64,000 bases of DNA from Dermatemys mawii. Lineage: Eukaryota; Chordata; Testudines; Dermatemydidae. The position numbers and the translations under genes were made by a program. The notes beneath the pieces were generated by a model, which saw only the letters and a list, made by a program, of their open reading frames with translations, was not told the origin of the DNA and ran no database searches. Position 1 is the first letter of the stretch, and each line of letters begins with the position of its first letter. The DNA lies in the NCBI GenBank assembly GCA_007922305.1, contig ML677386.1:13559830-13623829 (forward strand). The letters are read 5' to 3'. Shown here piece by piece: positions 23,915-36,842 of this stretch.

Positions 23915-24060
23915 TTCAACCCTTTAATTTGTTTTATTATTCCTATTTAACAGATGGCTAAAGTGAAGCACAGGGTGCTTATGTGATTTGCTTAAGGTTA
24001 TGCATTAATTACATGGCAGACTCTAGAAGTTTTGCTCTAATCCCTAGGTAACATTCCCTC
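23915..24060 (-). repeat. MIR-like SINE
   Basis: The plus strand shows the reversed MIR core: 'cctatttaacagatggctaa', then 'gtgatttgcttaaggttatg', then 'acatggcagactct'. This order matches antisense MIR (TTTTACAGATG...TGACTTGCCCAAGGTCA...TGGCAGA). The divergence is high. Confidence 0.65.
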
Positions 24061-26310
24061 CCAATATAATAGAAATATATGGGGAGATTTTGAATAGCAC
24101 ACATAGCAAGCATCTTCATCTGTAGTGCAGAGGTGGTATGTCACATACGCAGATGCTTTAAAAGCATGAAATATTACTGGAACCATTTGGAGTATCTCAT
24201 CATTTTAGAATTTATTTAGGAGTCCTCATCTCTACCTGCACAATGATTGTTTTGTGTACATGAATGAGTGTTGAGATTGAGAATCCAAACAGAAGTTTAA
24301 GGATTACTATCATAGATAAGAAAATTTAAATCACTTGTGACTTGTTACTTGAAAGTTTGGTTATTTTATCAATAAAATGTCAAATAACCACAGTCAACCA
24401 AATATATTAACCAGTGAGTGTTAATTAAAGAGTAATCCAGCATAAATAGTGAGAGATGAGTTAAATACTTTACCACTCCATCAATCTGGGGTTACAACCT
24501 GCAGTACGGGCTGTTCCAGAAATATAACCATTGCCTGAGGAGTGTATATGCCTTAGGCTGTTACCATGGGCACAAAACTCCCCAACATTAGTTTGCAGCA
24601 TTCTTTCCTAGTAGTTCCATCCTCATGCTGTCCAAAGTTGTTGGAAATTTGTACTTAGTTGCTAGTGACAATTATATCAATTGCTTATTCTTTTCACAAA
24701 CCTCCACAGAATACTACATTATCTAAGTCTTCACCAAGAGCAAAACCTTACACAATGTTTTCATATAGATGATGAGTAAGATGGTGCTCTTTAGCATAAG
24801 TATGAATTTTATTAAAAATACACAATATTGGCTAAATAATTTTGGTAATAGGCTATGTCCATTCTGAGAAACATCTCTCTTATCTTTGTAACAGCTCACA
24901 AAGAAACTTCAGAAGATGCATTGTGACACCTTTTGAAGAGTCTCAAAACAAACCTTGTTATCCAAATGTTGACAAGCATGCACCTAGATGCAGCTACTAT
25001 AGATAGATGATACATGGTACAACAAAGTAAGCTATTGAGCTGAGCTAGTTGACTTATGGTTTAGTATTGACTGAGGGCAGAAAAAAATCAGATAAATCAT
25101 CATTAAAGGAAAGAATACAGTTCAATAAAACACAGTAGTCAGTTATGATCTGCTTTATGGATTTAAAATCATCCACACTAAATTTCAAATAAGAATCCAC
25201 TACTGAACCTACTTTAGTCAGATTGTGTTCTCTCTTCTTGCTTTACATAGCCCTATCTCTATAGCTAATGATGCTAGAAGTGTAAAAAATAGGCCAGAAA
25301 GATAAGGATTTCCAACTCACTCACATTTTTCTTTCTCACATTTATGCAGAAGCCAGCTACATTTGCCTGTTTTTGAAACCAAATTAAACATTTTTGCAAT
25401 CACTGGCACATTTAATTTACTTCATATTCCTCTGCACTTCCTGGTTCTCTCTGGAACTGGGAGTTTCAGAATAATACAAGGAAACCTGATCTCCCGCAGG
25501 AGAGAACTAAAGGTATATGCGATCTAGATCCCATAAAATGTTACCTACCCATATTATCCATCCTCTGTAATTTCACAGAAGACACTTGTCCTTCTGAGCT
25601 CTCTGAGCAGCAGCAGTTTGCAATGCTGAACTGGCATTGTACAGTTCCAGTTTGTTTTCCTTGTGTCATGCTGTGCAGGGTAGAAGGGGACACTCACTGG
25701 AGACCTCCACTCTGCGTCCAGCACCTAGATCTCCAGATGACTGGATGACAGCGTTACTGTGCCCCAATAATTGATATTGACGGCTGAATCAGAGTCCCAC
25801 TTGGTTTTCCTTACTCAGCTACTGTTTTTATGAGGTTTTTAGCCAAAGTGGGCAGACCCAAGAGGTTTGGATAAACATGAGAACTGTGGATGTTTATCAA
25901 AGAGGAACCCAAACTCTGATCATTTTCAACTTCACCCATCACGAATCAAAACCGTACTGAGACATGAGCACCACACCGAGATCACCAGATTTTGAGATTT
26001 CCCAGGTGGAGCAGACTGATGGTCAGTAAAACTCAAAGATTCAGAATCTGGGTTTGCTTTAGATAGAGACCCCAACAATTTCAGAGAACTATTACACTGT
26101 ATTTCCATCTTGAATTATTAATAGCATGTATGAAAAAGAGACAAAATCCTCCCAACTGCACTATTTGAAGCATTGCAAAGTTAGAATTCTGATTTTAATA
26201 ACATTTGAATGTTGCTGGAAATCAAATGAATTTACTCAGTTGTATATGAAGCCTAAAGGTCTTCCCCTGTTCTGGGAATGTAAAATGTACTCAGTGCAAC
26301 GATTTATAAA
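24061..26310. other. Non-coding stretch, nothing recognised
   Basis: I looked here for the 5' inverted repeat of the hAT element that follows (CAGTGGTTCCCAAACT) and did not find it. Confidence 0.5.
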
Positions 26311-27430
26311 GACAAGCTAGCTCAGACAAAAAAGGTTGCATCAAAAGTCTCTTGGACTCATTGTAGCATCCATTGACAAGCCCTTGCAACAAAACGTGTG
26401 CCTCAGGGACTGAAGGAAGTGCTGGACAATGCAGTGAAAATGGTGAATTTCATAAAGTCACGGCCAACAAATTCCAGAATATTTCACATATTTTGTGAAG
26501 AAATGGGTAGTATACACAATTGTCTGTTGACCCATACTGAAGTTAGATGGCTCTCACGGGGCAAAATCCTTGTGCGCTTGTTTAAGCATAGAATGGAAAT
26601 CCTAGGGTTTTTTTCAACAGACACCCTTTCCACCTTGCCAGCTGTATGGAAAATGTTTGGCTCCACAGCCTAGCTAATTTAGCAGATATCTTCTCAGGAA
26701 TTAATGGTCTAAATGTATCTCTTCAAGACATCAATGTAATAGTTTTCAATGTGCAAGAGTGAGCTGAATCCATGATAAAGAAGTTGCAGTTCTGAGAAAG
26801 TTGTTTGGAAAACAATCAAACTGAGTGTTTCAGTAATCTTCATGACTTCCTAGCAGAACTTCAGTTGGATCAGTGCACTAAAACCAATATAATTGCACAC
26901 CTAAAAGGACTTTGCACAATTTTCAGGTAATACTTTCCAGCTGTGTCAGGTGATAATGACTAGATTCTCAACCCTTTTGATGATACCACTGTCTCAACAC
27001 AGATATTGAACACTGAGGAAAAAGAGAAACTGAGATTTCCTGTGATTACAAACTGAAAAGACATTTCAGAAATCTGTCATTGATCAACTTTTGACTGAGT
27101 TTAAGAAACGATTACCCCCTTCTGGCAGAAAAAACTGCTGTAGTTTTGTTACCATTTTCAACAACATACATATGCGAGAAAACGTTTTCCTTGTATGCAC
27201 ATCTGAAAACCAAATACAGAAACAGACTTGATGCCAAACTAGACCTGAGACTTTCTTTTTCCATGGGGTCTGGACTTCCAAGAGCTATGCAGAGCAAAGT
27301 AAGAGCATCCATCACACTGAGAAAATTTAAACTTAAATCCCTGGAAATATTCATTTTTAGGTGGGGAGTTCACAAGATGTCACAATTTAGTGAAAGGGGT
27401 TTGCAGGCTGTTAAAGTTTGGGAACCACTG
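26311..27430 (+). pseudogene. Decayed hAT transposase (ZBED5/GTF2IRD2-like lineage)
   Basis: Three collinear pieces in three frames read as one hAT transposase. Frame 1 (26311-26673) has THCSIH-stop-QALATK, LKEVLDNAVKMVNFIKSRP and LLTHTEVRWLSRGK, the block shared with host genes derived from this hAT lineage. The in-frame TGA after THCSIH sits where the family has Arg, as expected from CGA-to-TGA CpG decay. A frame-3 piece (from 26664) reads SLANLADIFSGINGLNVSLQ and carries several stops. A frame-2 piece (27107-27436) reads NDYPLLAEKTAVVLLPFSTT, then CEKTFS and NRLDAK, the C-terminal dimerisation region. The element ends TTTGGGAACCACTG at 27430, the inverted complement of a hAT terminus. With at least two frameshifts and many stops it cannot encode transposase. 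The N-terminal zinc finger and 5' end are missing. Confidence 0.85.
27398..27430 (-). repeat. 3' terminal inverted repeat of the hAT element
   Basis: On the minus strand this reads CAGTGGTTCCCAAACTTTAA, a typical hAT terminus. The next 8 bases (GTTTAGAG) would be the target duplication, but its 5' partner is not found. Confidence 0.7.
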
Positions 27431-27438
27431 GTTTAGAG

Positions 27439-30110
27439 GAAACACAATTATGCCTCTTTTTTAGTTGACCTGTTGAGTACCCCACCTGGGTTACGATTGG
27501 ACTTTGCTGGGATTTTTTTAACCTTTTCTACTACAGATTAAAAAAAAATCTACCTGACATAGTAAATTGTATATTATTAATGTTTTTAACTGGTCTTTTT
27601 TTAAAAAAAAAAAGTAGCTGGTTTTCTTCTGGATATAATCTAGCTCTATACAGACTGTGACTTTATCTCCTAATTTCCACAGGACAGCTCATGCATTTAA
27701 TTTTAAATGTGTGCTTGCATGGGTCAGACTCAAAGCATTCATCACCTTGCATGATTGAACTTTAACTGGTTTCTGTGCTATTGCATTGGCTTAGGTCTAA
27801 CTAGGCCAGGGTATAACTCAGCTGAAGTTAGTGGGGTTACACAGGTGTAAAAATGTCGTGAGAGGAGACTCTGGTTCATAATATGTTTATTATCACATAT
27901 ATACAACAAAAGGGGAAAAGAAAGAATCCGTTTCTGTGAATTGTTTAAGTTGAGTTAAATGAAAGGCATAGGTTTATTTTGGTTAATGAATTGTTAACTT
28001 AACTTTCACATCATGATGTTTGTATTTGGTCCTGTTATACAAGACTATTATTTTGCTTTTCACATTTTCCTGAATGCTAAACTGAATTGATTGACTTTTC
28101 TTTTCTCTTGTATGTATTCATGCTCCATAACATAGAACAAATGCTGATGAGTAGTGTGCATTTAACACTTTATAGCCCCTATTGTTTGGAAGAAGGTGAG
28201 GAAGATAAGGAGAAATATTTTGCCCCTTCTTATGTAGAGACTTTAAGGACCTTACCAATGAATGAACAATTCTTGCACAGCTTAGTTTATGGATACTTTA
28301 TATATAAATTGTAATATACTTATTGTTTAGTCTTGTATGTATTTTAACAGAGGAGTGTAATTTTCAGAAAGAAATATACTTTTATGTCTTGTAAAACATT
28401 ATGCATTTCTTATTATTTATACTGACCAATGTAATATCCTGATTTATTAACCTGTTGGAAAGGGATAGCTTTTGACAGCATACAGAGCATCTATACATTT
28501 TAAATTTTATATTTCAAATGTGTTTCATTTGTCAAGATGAAGATTCCAAAAGGTAGAAATGATTGATAGGTCAAATAGTTGAAGAATAAGCAACTAAGAT
28601 GATGAAACTGGTTGTAAATTTGAACTTATTTTTAATTTTGCTGATGAATGAATGTTGAATGACTGGTTTTGTTGTTAGGGTTTTTTCAATAAGCTATTTT
28701 ATAGGACTTCTGTGTTAAACTTTTCACAAATTAGCACCATAATAATGTCTTTTTGAGACCTCTCTCTCTGATATGACCATGCAGCTTCCTCAAAAGTGGT
28801 CTTATATCTGTATTTTTTATATTTTTGGGAACACAGAGACTCATAGTCTGTGTTGTATGCAAAACACTAAATATTTTTTAAATTGCTTATTTAAATGAAT
28901 CTTTTCTAAGATGACATTAGCTAAGGATGACCTAATTCAAATTTGATTGGCGCAAGTTGCATGACTCTAATTTAGGCCTCTGTCCTGGTTTGTCTGAAGA
29001 CCTTGAAGGCTGGTTCTGCAAGGCTGAAGAGATAAAATGTGCAAACTGTAAGAATCAAAGGGAAGGCAAACAAACCTTCTGAGGGAAAAGTGACATTGTA
29101 ATTTTTGCAAGGTTGATAGCCTTGCGAAGAGGAAGTCAGGATATAGACAACTGTACCACTCCAGCCTTTTACCAGTCTCTCCCTGAGCCAGCAAAACCTT
29201 ACTGTCTGGCTCTTTGGCTGCAGTTCCCATTCCTATGCTGACAGTCAGGAAGTCTGCAAGAATTGAAGTGTTTGCAAACTGTCTGCTAAAGTATATTTTC
29301 TTTTTTTCCCCTCTTGTCTCTTTGTTGTATTAACTGTGAAATGATAGGGCTAGAGAAGGGATGGACAGGATAAGGGCAGAGAGATGCTATTGGGGATGAA
29401 TGCTGGGGGATGAATGCTAGGGAACAGGGACAGAGAATGTAACCATTCAAGCAAACTCCATTCCAGAATACAGAATGGAGCCCAAAATTCCTGAGTCTCA
29501 ACATTCCTCTGCTGCCAGAAAATAACTATGAAGCCTGCTGGCAAAGTGAATATTCCATCCACCTTCTAATGACAGGTCCAGCTAGAGGATAGCAGTTTGC
29601 AGTTGCTACCAGTTACTCTAGTAGCAGAAGAAGTAGAGGTTATACTGTGGATGTAAATATTGTAATCCTCCAGCTGACCTTGTGCGGGTCAACATTGTTC
29701 CACACTAGTGAATTTCTATTCCGCATGTGTGTGTGTGTTAGAAATTCCACCCAGAAATCTCTGAAAATAAATTTAAGCCTGCAAAATCAAATACTCAAAA
29801 GTTAGGAAATGGTATAATTAAGGTTGCAGAGGCAATTCTAATTTGGCTCTATCCTTTGCATGCATTCTGATACAGCCTTTACGTACATGATCACATTCTA
29901 TTTTTTCCACAGGACTCTGCTTCATTCAGTGCACAGAATGGATGGTGCTCACTGAATGGGATATCTCTGTCTATTTTCATCATCCAGTGTGTGACCCCAT
30001 ATGTTGTTTACTGTACAGTATCCAAATCGTGTTCTGAATGCTGAAATATTGACTTCCTTATAGGCTTTTCTACGGTATTCGTCACTATAGTAGCTTAGTA
30101 CTTTACTCAT
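27439..30110. other. Non-coding stretch, nothing recognised
   Basis: AT-rich. A poly-T/poly-A pair sits near 27595-27615. A 75-codon frame at 28087 and frames near 28967-29562 show no domain. Confidence 0.5.
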
Positions 30111-30480
30111 TGTTTGAAGTGAAGGGGTGGTAAAATCCCTGTTTTACAGATGGGCAACTGAGATGCAAGATTATGGCCAAAATAATCAAGTGTTTGCTAA
30201 TTTTTAGGTGCCAGATTTAAGAAATCTAGGGCCTGATTCTTTAAAAAGTTCTTAGCACTTTCATTACAGTTTTTATGGTCTATGCCTCATTGGCTTCCGT
30301 TACGGTTCTGAGTGCTTAATACCCGGATATCTCAAGGTGGGCACTGCTAATGGCCAACTGTGAACATAATGATTTAAGTGATTTGCCCAATATCACACAA
30401 GATAATCCTATTATCCAGGGTATCATTCAGGTGCCAAATCACAAAGTCGTACTTTCCATTCCTGTGGTCCCTTGCTTCAC
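30111..30480 (-). repeat. MIR-like SINE split by another repeat
   Basis: 'ccctgttttacagatgggca' near 30138 and 'gatttaagtgatttgcccaa' near 30371 are consecutive blocks of an antisense MIR-like SINE. They are separated here by ~200 bp containing 'gggcctgattcttt', a dispersed hairpin-type repeat. A later insertion into the SINE explains the layout. Confidence 0.5.
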
Positions 30481-33400
30481 TCACCTTAGTTTCCAACTTC
30501 TGTAACAAATGATCCCAGGATACCACAGATAGCAATCTCATTCACTACACAACACTTATCCATCCAAAAACTATGTTACAGAAATATTAAGATAAAATAA
30601 CTAGAACAGAACTAAAATTTCTTGCCCCAAGCCATCTTTCAGCTTGAACAGTGCCTTTGTAGCATGACACTAACTTTGATTTCATACCTTAATGTGTTTT
30701 GTATTTCTTTTAAGATTAACCATAATAGCTACAGCTAATGATAATTTACCCCAAACCTCTGAAATGTATAAATATATGTGGGAAAAAGGTAGTTATTTCT
30801 GACAAAATGTGCATATATTTTGCCCGAGTTCTCATTTCAACCGCATTTAACCATTCAGTCTTTTTGGATTTAACATCTGCTGTATAGTCCCATGTGAAAT
30901 GATAGAGTATATACAAGTAAAACATATATTGCAAACAATGTCATCAATTCAGTATGATTAGAAAAAGTTCATTCAGATTCTCCTCATGTGAGGAGGCATT
31001 TTACGCTTTTGCCCAGTTTACAAATCTAATTCCCTCTCTTTAACAAGTGCAATCCAATCTCCAGAATATTTGACCTACAGGCAGGCAAATAACTTGATTT
31101 CTTAGGTTTGTCTTTCTTTGTTGTTGTAATTGATAGATTGCTCTGAAGGACAAAGATATGCTTTCTCAATATAGTATGAACCTCCTCAACAAGGCATCTT
31201 TCTCTTTCAACCATTCTCTCCCCGCCCCCACACAACCTTTCAGTTACATGTTTCTAGTTGGAAAGCCTGTCAAAACCTGATAAACGCAAACTGTATGATG
31301 ACAAATAAAAGAATGCTCTAACTTGAGCATAATTTTATCCTCTTTCCCTCAGATACTAGAGGTAGTGGAATAACAATTGCTAAGCTATTTTGTGCTTTTT
31401 GCATTCTGTGTGTTTTTATGTGTGTCAATCACATCAAATTCTCCCCAGTAATTCTGAAGGCCCATTACTTGTCTTTGATTTTGTCTCAATGATTTCCTCC
31501 GTCTCAGCGCAGATCTATTCCCCTTTTCTCCATATCCTGATGTTGCAGAACATTTGACATTGCTTTTGTACTTAAAATTTTAGTTGTTTGTGTTTTCATA
31601 GACTGCATGTGCCACAGACGGACCAGGGCATTGTACAAAACGTACTAATTCAGCTCAATCATTAAAAATAAAGGAAAACTTAGCTAGATGAAAAGGAAAA
31701 ATATTAAAAGGGGAATCATTGCAGGGGGAATAAAGAAGATAATGAAGGAAAAACTGATTTTATTGGTGGTCATGCTATTTGATGTGGAAAGTCTGACCTT
31801 CAATCCATCTGTTTCTATACCAAATTAGTTTTATTTGGACGGCATCTAATAAAAAGTTCACATATCTAGGAAGATGTTCCTATGGACAATCCAGTCAGAA
31901 TTTAATCAGTCCTTGGATAAAATAATTATTAATATTGAGATCCATGTGTAGTATGTGAAATGGCTCTAATTTGTTGCAATGCAACAAAGTAATTTGCCCC
32001 AAGCCACTCCTTTTATACTTTTCAGATGGAAAAGAGTTTAACCATTCAAGTGCTGCCGCCTAGTCCACTGAGAGCCAACTCAAAAGTTAAGCATTGCTTG
32101 CCTGCTGTAGATGAAATACCACTCAGTTAGCTACCGGAATCAACAATCAGCCCCTTTTAAAGCTTGTATGTATTATTGCCATTGCACGTTCTGTTAATTA
32201 GTCAACGGTGTCTTTAGAGCAATCACTTTCACAGGGACTTACCATTTACTCTTTCTACAGACTCAGAATGGCAGTAAACTGACATATTTCCCCGTAGGGT
32301 GGTGGTTTGTTATTCAAAACAGACAAGCACACAAACAACAACAACAACAAAACCCATTTAAATTGGGAGAAATCTAATTTATTTAATTTTTAAGAGGACA
32401 CTTTTTTTTATACAGATAAGATGTCATGGCTTCAAGATACTATATATGGAGGCTGTCAAGTCAGTCTTAAAGTGAAATGAAAAGTTTTAAAGGTGAGGAA
32501 GACTGTGTCATTTCTATTGCAGTACTGCAGGGAGTTATGCCCTGGAGGTAGCCTTCATTTAAAGTCAATTCACTTCCATTTAAGCTCTGCTTTCAGAGTC
32601 TAATCGGGGAATATATAGCTGGCTATAAACACATTATATTCAATAACTTTATATTTGTTTGACAGCACAAACATAGATGTCTACAGACATCTGCTCGCTT
32701 GTTTTATTTACATGAGCTAAACACCGGTGGTTAAAAAAGAATTTTTGTAAAAGATATTCTATGTATAAAAGACATGAGATGGTATTACTGATGTAATGAT
32801 TTTTAATATGTAATACGTTTGCTTCTGGTATTAGAATTATCCTTTACATATACATGAGTTTTAGTCCTACTGACAGTTGGGGAAAATGGAAGTGAGAACC
32901 TCTCATGATGTTCTAAATCTTGGATTTTGGTTTTTCTTGAGGTAGTTTTGCTGTAAAATGTAGAAAAATGTTAATTGTTTCTAATAGGGGAAATTCATCT
33001 CAGTGCAGAGGATCTGCCTAAGGCTTGTATTGTCATTTTAAATTCTCCAAATAGGGTGTCAATAGTACCTAAGCAGTTCAGAGGTCCCAGTGAGTGTATG
33101 GGCTCTGACACAGTGATTTCTGGATGAATAAAAGACAGGAGACAGAGGGGAAAGTGCGGATGTGGAAAAGAGACAATAGAGAGAGAGTATGAAGAAGATT
33201 AAATAATTTGCCGATGACGGTCCCTTCAAAGTATTGACTATTATATATAGGAACAAGAACCAGACTTACAGTCTTTGCTCAGGCAAAACTTATATTGAAG
33301 CTAACAAAAATTTTGCTAAATTTAAATACGAGGATTTACTGTCCTTGTAGCACTTACTGATGTTGCATCTAGTGCAATCACTATTAAAAAACCAACTCCT

Positions 33401-35391
33401 CTCCGCAATTTTTCATGCAAAATATGTTCCAACTAGTAAGTAAAGATTGTTCTGATTCAGTGAGGTTTTTTGCTTCACCTGGGATGCATATATAATATTG
33501 CAACACGTAAAATGATGATTGGCCTTTATAAGCTCCCATCTTCATTACTTTTGAAGATGAGATTTAAGAATATTGAAGGGTACTATGGTACAATGAAACT
33601 TTTGCAGATCACCCTCATGGGAAATTAGTCTCTGAAGACCAACCCAAAGTATCTCCAAATGTGTTGATTCCAGGTCCACCTTTGTTGTCTGTTAACTGAC
33701 CTATTTCTGTTGGTTTTTTGAATGACTTAAAACAGCCTCCTATGTTGTAATTCATAGTGGTTCAAAGTGATTTACTATTGTGTTAATATGTTTTAAGAAG
33801 TATATAGAGAAGTTGCTATTAAAAACTTCACATTTACTAACAGTTATCACACCACAGTAAGTGAGGTACCAAAATACTTTTTTAAAATAATTCTACGTAA
33901 TATCAGGCAATATTATGAGCTCTGTCATACCTTAGTTTGATAACTATTGGTAAATGCTGACTTCTTAATAGTGGCTACTGTATTATAATTCTGATTTTAA
34001 AATACATAACATGTTCCATTAAAAGCAGGACATGCTAATTTTCACTGTTTGAGAAATTCTGCAGCAAACAGACTTATTATTAAAATTGTCAGGTGATGTC
34101 AGTTCTTCATAGCCGGGTTTTTATGGATTATAATAATAGGCTTTCATTCTATTCTTCTGTGGATCCACCTGCAAAGGATTCAGCAACCCATGGATTAATT
34201 ATGTCAAAAGGCATTTTTCTAGTTGACTTGTTTCTTCTGCTTTTGTTTCTTTACTTAATTTTCTTTAAAATCCTTCTGAGTGCTTCTATTGTTTTATGTG
34301 CGCATCTCTGGCTGTGCGTTCAAACCCTGGGGGTTCTTGCCTGAAAGCAACTTCTTACTGAATCAGGACTAAGGAAGCTTTAACTGATTATTGTACTTCA
34401 GAACTGGTAAAGGAGTCTTGTAGTAAAGGTGGAGAATCTCACAAGGATTTGCATTGTGAAAGGTACCAGAACCACAGACAAGCACAATTAATTTCTTAAA
34501 TGGAAAAAAAAGTTTCTAATTTTCTGGTTATACAATTATGATTTTTCTTGAGTAGAATAGTATTAGTGAAAAAAAGTAAACGCACACTAAAATGTTCTGT
34601 ATGACATTTGTAATGTTTGAAGTGGTCTTGCCTTTGATCCTCATTTTAGATGTGGACTTCTGTGGATTAAAGGACAGTAAACTAAACTTTTGCTGCTAGT
34701 TGTGTGTTGCCAGGTATAATATGTAATTTACATCATTACACTAGCAAGCAAATTGGCTATAATGGACAATAAGGGAAAGCCTGAGTAGAAGATGGCTCAG
34801 AGCCATATTCCCCAGCAGGACTAGCAGAGGTTATTGTGCCTCATAAAGGAATGGAATTCTCATAGGTCTCGGATACACAAGGTAGTATGACCTCTGCATG
34901 ACTTCCTCAGAGGGTAGAGTGTGCATTCCCATCCACATTTAACCAATTGGATGACTGATGCATGGTGGCAGAGCCATGCCCCTTCTTGCTTCCTTATCCT
35001 CTTGAGGGTAGTTACTGTCCCAGGAAGCATAATCAGGGAGCAATAGCAGCGCTCACAAAATTGAGTTGGGACTAACTCATGCTATGGGAAGGACATTGAG
35101 GAAGTTTCTTTATCCTGTCTTCCTTGTGTAATTGCAAAGGAGTCACAATTATCTAAATATTATATATTCCTCTCCTCCTCCTCATGGTATCTGACCAGCT
35201 TATAATTGTTTATTTGTCTTGTTATCTTATCCATGAGATGTAATACATGCTTCAATCTATAGCAAAGCTCCCCAGACTGGAAGATTTGAAGTGGAAACAC
35301 TAACACCAAAAGAAAGACTCAGTGTTTATTGGGCCTCATGGTAATATCCTAGGGGTGTGCTTGAGAGGGAAAGAATGAGAGGCTTTTAGTG
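30481..35391. other. Non-coding stretch, nothing recognised
   Basis: Nearly 5 kb without an identified repeat apart from a CAA microsatellite at 32334-32351. Because recognisable young repeats are scarce here, this is the part of the window where conserved non-coding sequence would be easiest to detect by alignment. Confidence 0.45.
32334..32351. repeat. (CAA)n microsatellite
   Basis: Six CAA/ACA units. Confidence 0.8.
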
Positions 35392-35399
35392 ATCACATC

Positions 35400-35839
35400 T
35401 AGAATTGGTTGGGAAATTTTTGACCAAATATATTTTAGCAGAAATTGCTTATTTGTCAAAACTGAAACTTTTTGTGAAACCATTCTTTGTTTAAATAAAT
35501 AAATAAAAAATCCCTAGGAAGGCATAAAAGGCCCAGGATGGGATAACTGATCAACGCCAGACAGAGCAGGTGTGTGAATAATTTACTCCAGAATATCCAA
35601 TAGCCTGGTGGCATGTGTGAGACCCAGGTTCAAATGCTGCTTATGCCTGATTAGGAGCAAGGACTTGAATAGACGTCTTTTGCATGCCATGGTGCATGCC
35701 ATAACTTCCGGGGTTTTGACTGTTTTGGAGTCTCTCTTGTGAAATGTTTCATGTGTTTTGCCCCATTGCAGAGCAAAGACAGAAGTTGAAATCTCAACAT
35801 TTTTCATGAAATAGAATTTTTGTTTTCCAGCCAGCCCTA
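35400..35839. mobile_element. MITE with 8-bp target duplication, SINE nested inside
   Basis: The element begins TAGAATTGGTTGG and ends CCAGCCAGCCCTA, imperfect inverted repeats. It is flanked on both sides by ATCACATC (35392-35399 and 35840-35847), a perfect 8-bp duplication. The arms are rich in GAAATTTTT/TTTCATGAAA blocks. An 8-bp duplication points to hAT-type integration although the ends lack the usual CAG. A related but less complete copy lies at 47405-47680. Confidence 0.8.
35560..35640 (+). repeat. tRNA-like SINE fragment nested in the MITE
   Basis: 'aatagcctggtggcatg' resembles an A box, and 'cccaggttcaaatgctgc' about 30 bp later resembles a B box. It lies between the two arms of the MITE, so it inserted after or was carried by it. 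Confidence 0.5.
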
Positions 35840-36244
35840 ATCACATCACTTTTACAGGGGAAATGACCAAGGCATGAAAAGATGTGTTGAAGATGAGCAA
35901 AGTATCTTAGGGGGAATTTTGGATAAAATCAATTCTTTTTTTCACATGCACTGTTTTTGATGCGACTGCTTATACTACTGACCTATTTTCAAAACTTGCC
36001 TTCTTTCTGTACTGAAGATATTTATGGCTCTTTAAGTTTTGCTTGGTTCATTAATGTGGCAACCGAGATCTAACAGAAAATCTGTGCACTCTACAGCACC
36101 ATTCTATGCAGCACAGTAGGCCATATGGTAGAGACAACCAACATTAAGCAGAGAAGATTGGAATTTCCTTTTTTTTTGTCTGCAGGCTATTATGTTTTGT
36201 TCCTAAAGCCCTGTCAGAGGAACAACTGTAACAATTTTACAACA

Positions 36245-36323
36245 TGAATGACAAAGAGTCCTGTGGCACCTTAAAGACTGAAATTTTTTCAGAGCATGAG
36301 CTTTCGTGGGCTAATACCCACTT
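36245..36323 (-). mobile_element. Hammerhead-bearing repeat, left inverted copy
   Basis: Reverse complement of the right copy at 36724, lacking a 4-bp stretch (AGACTGAAA here against AGACTAACTGAAA) and the outer ~40 bp. It ends abruptly at the assembly gap inside the hammerhead stem. Confidence 0.7.
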
Positions 36324-36723
36324 NNNNNNNNNNNNNNNNNNNNNNNNNNNNNNNNNNNNNNNNNNNNNNNNNNNNNNNNNNNNNNNNNNNNNNNNNNNNN
36401 NNNNNNNNNNNNNNNNNNNNNNNNNNNNNNNNNNNNNNNNNNNNNNNNNNNNNNNNNNNNNNNNNNNNNNNNNNNNNNNNNNNNNNNNNNNNNNNNNNNN
36501 NNNNNNNNNNNNNNNNNNNNNNNNNNNNNNNNNNNNNNNNNNNNNNNNNNNNNNNNNNNNNNNNNNNNNNNNNNNNNNNNNNNNNNNNNNNNNNNNNNNN
36601 NNNNNNNNNNNNNNNNNNNNNNNNNNNNNNNNNNNNNNNNNNNNNNNNNNNNNNNNNNNNNNNNNNNNNNNNNNNNNNNNNNNNNNNNNNNNNNNNNNNN
36701 NNNNNNNNNNNNNNNNNNNNNNN
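36324..36723. other. Assembly gap (400 N)
   Basis: Exactly 400 undetermined bases, so a nominal rather than measured size is likely. The three frames of 146-178 codons across it are artefacts of N translation. Confidence 0.98.
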
Positions 36724-36842
36724 AAGTGGGTATTAGCCCACGAAAGCTCATGCTCTGAAAAAATTTCAGTTAGTCTTTAAGGTGCCACAGGACTCTTTGT
36801 CACTTCTGCAATTCCAGACTAACACGGCTACCCCTCTGAATT
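36724..36842 (+). mobile_element. Hammerhead-bearing repeat, right inverted copy
   Basis: Begins AAGTGGGTATTAGCCCAC followed by GAAAGC: hammerhead stem II and the GAAA core. It continues 'gttagtctttaaggtgccac' and 'cagactaacacggctacc'. The CTGATGA part of the core would lie inside the gap. The expected cleavage position (after GCTC) has an allowed C. It is a close relative of the copy at 41069. Confidence 0.75.

Noticed and set aside
36244..36780. Frames of 146-178 codons on both strands
   Set aside because: They are almost entirely translated N from the gap; only the repeat arms are real sequence.
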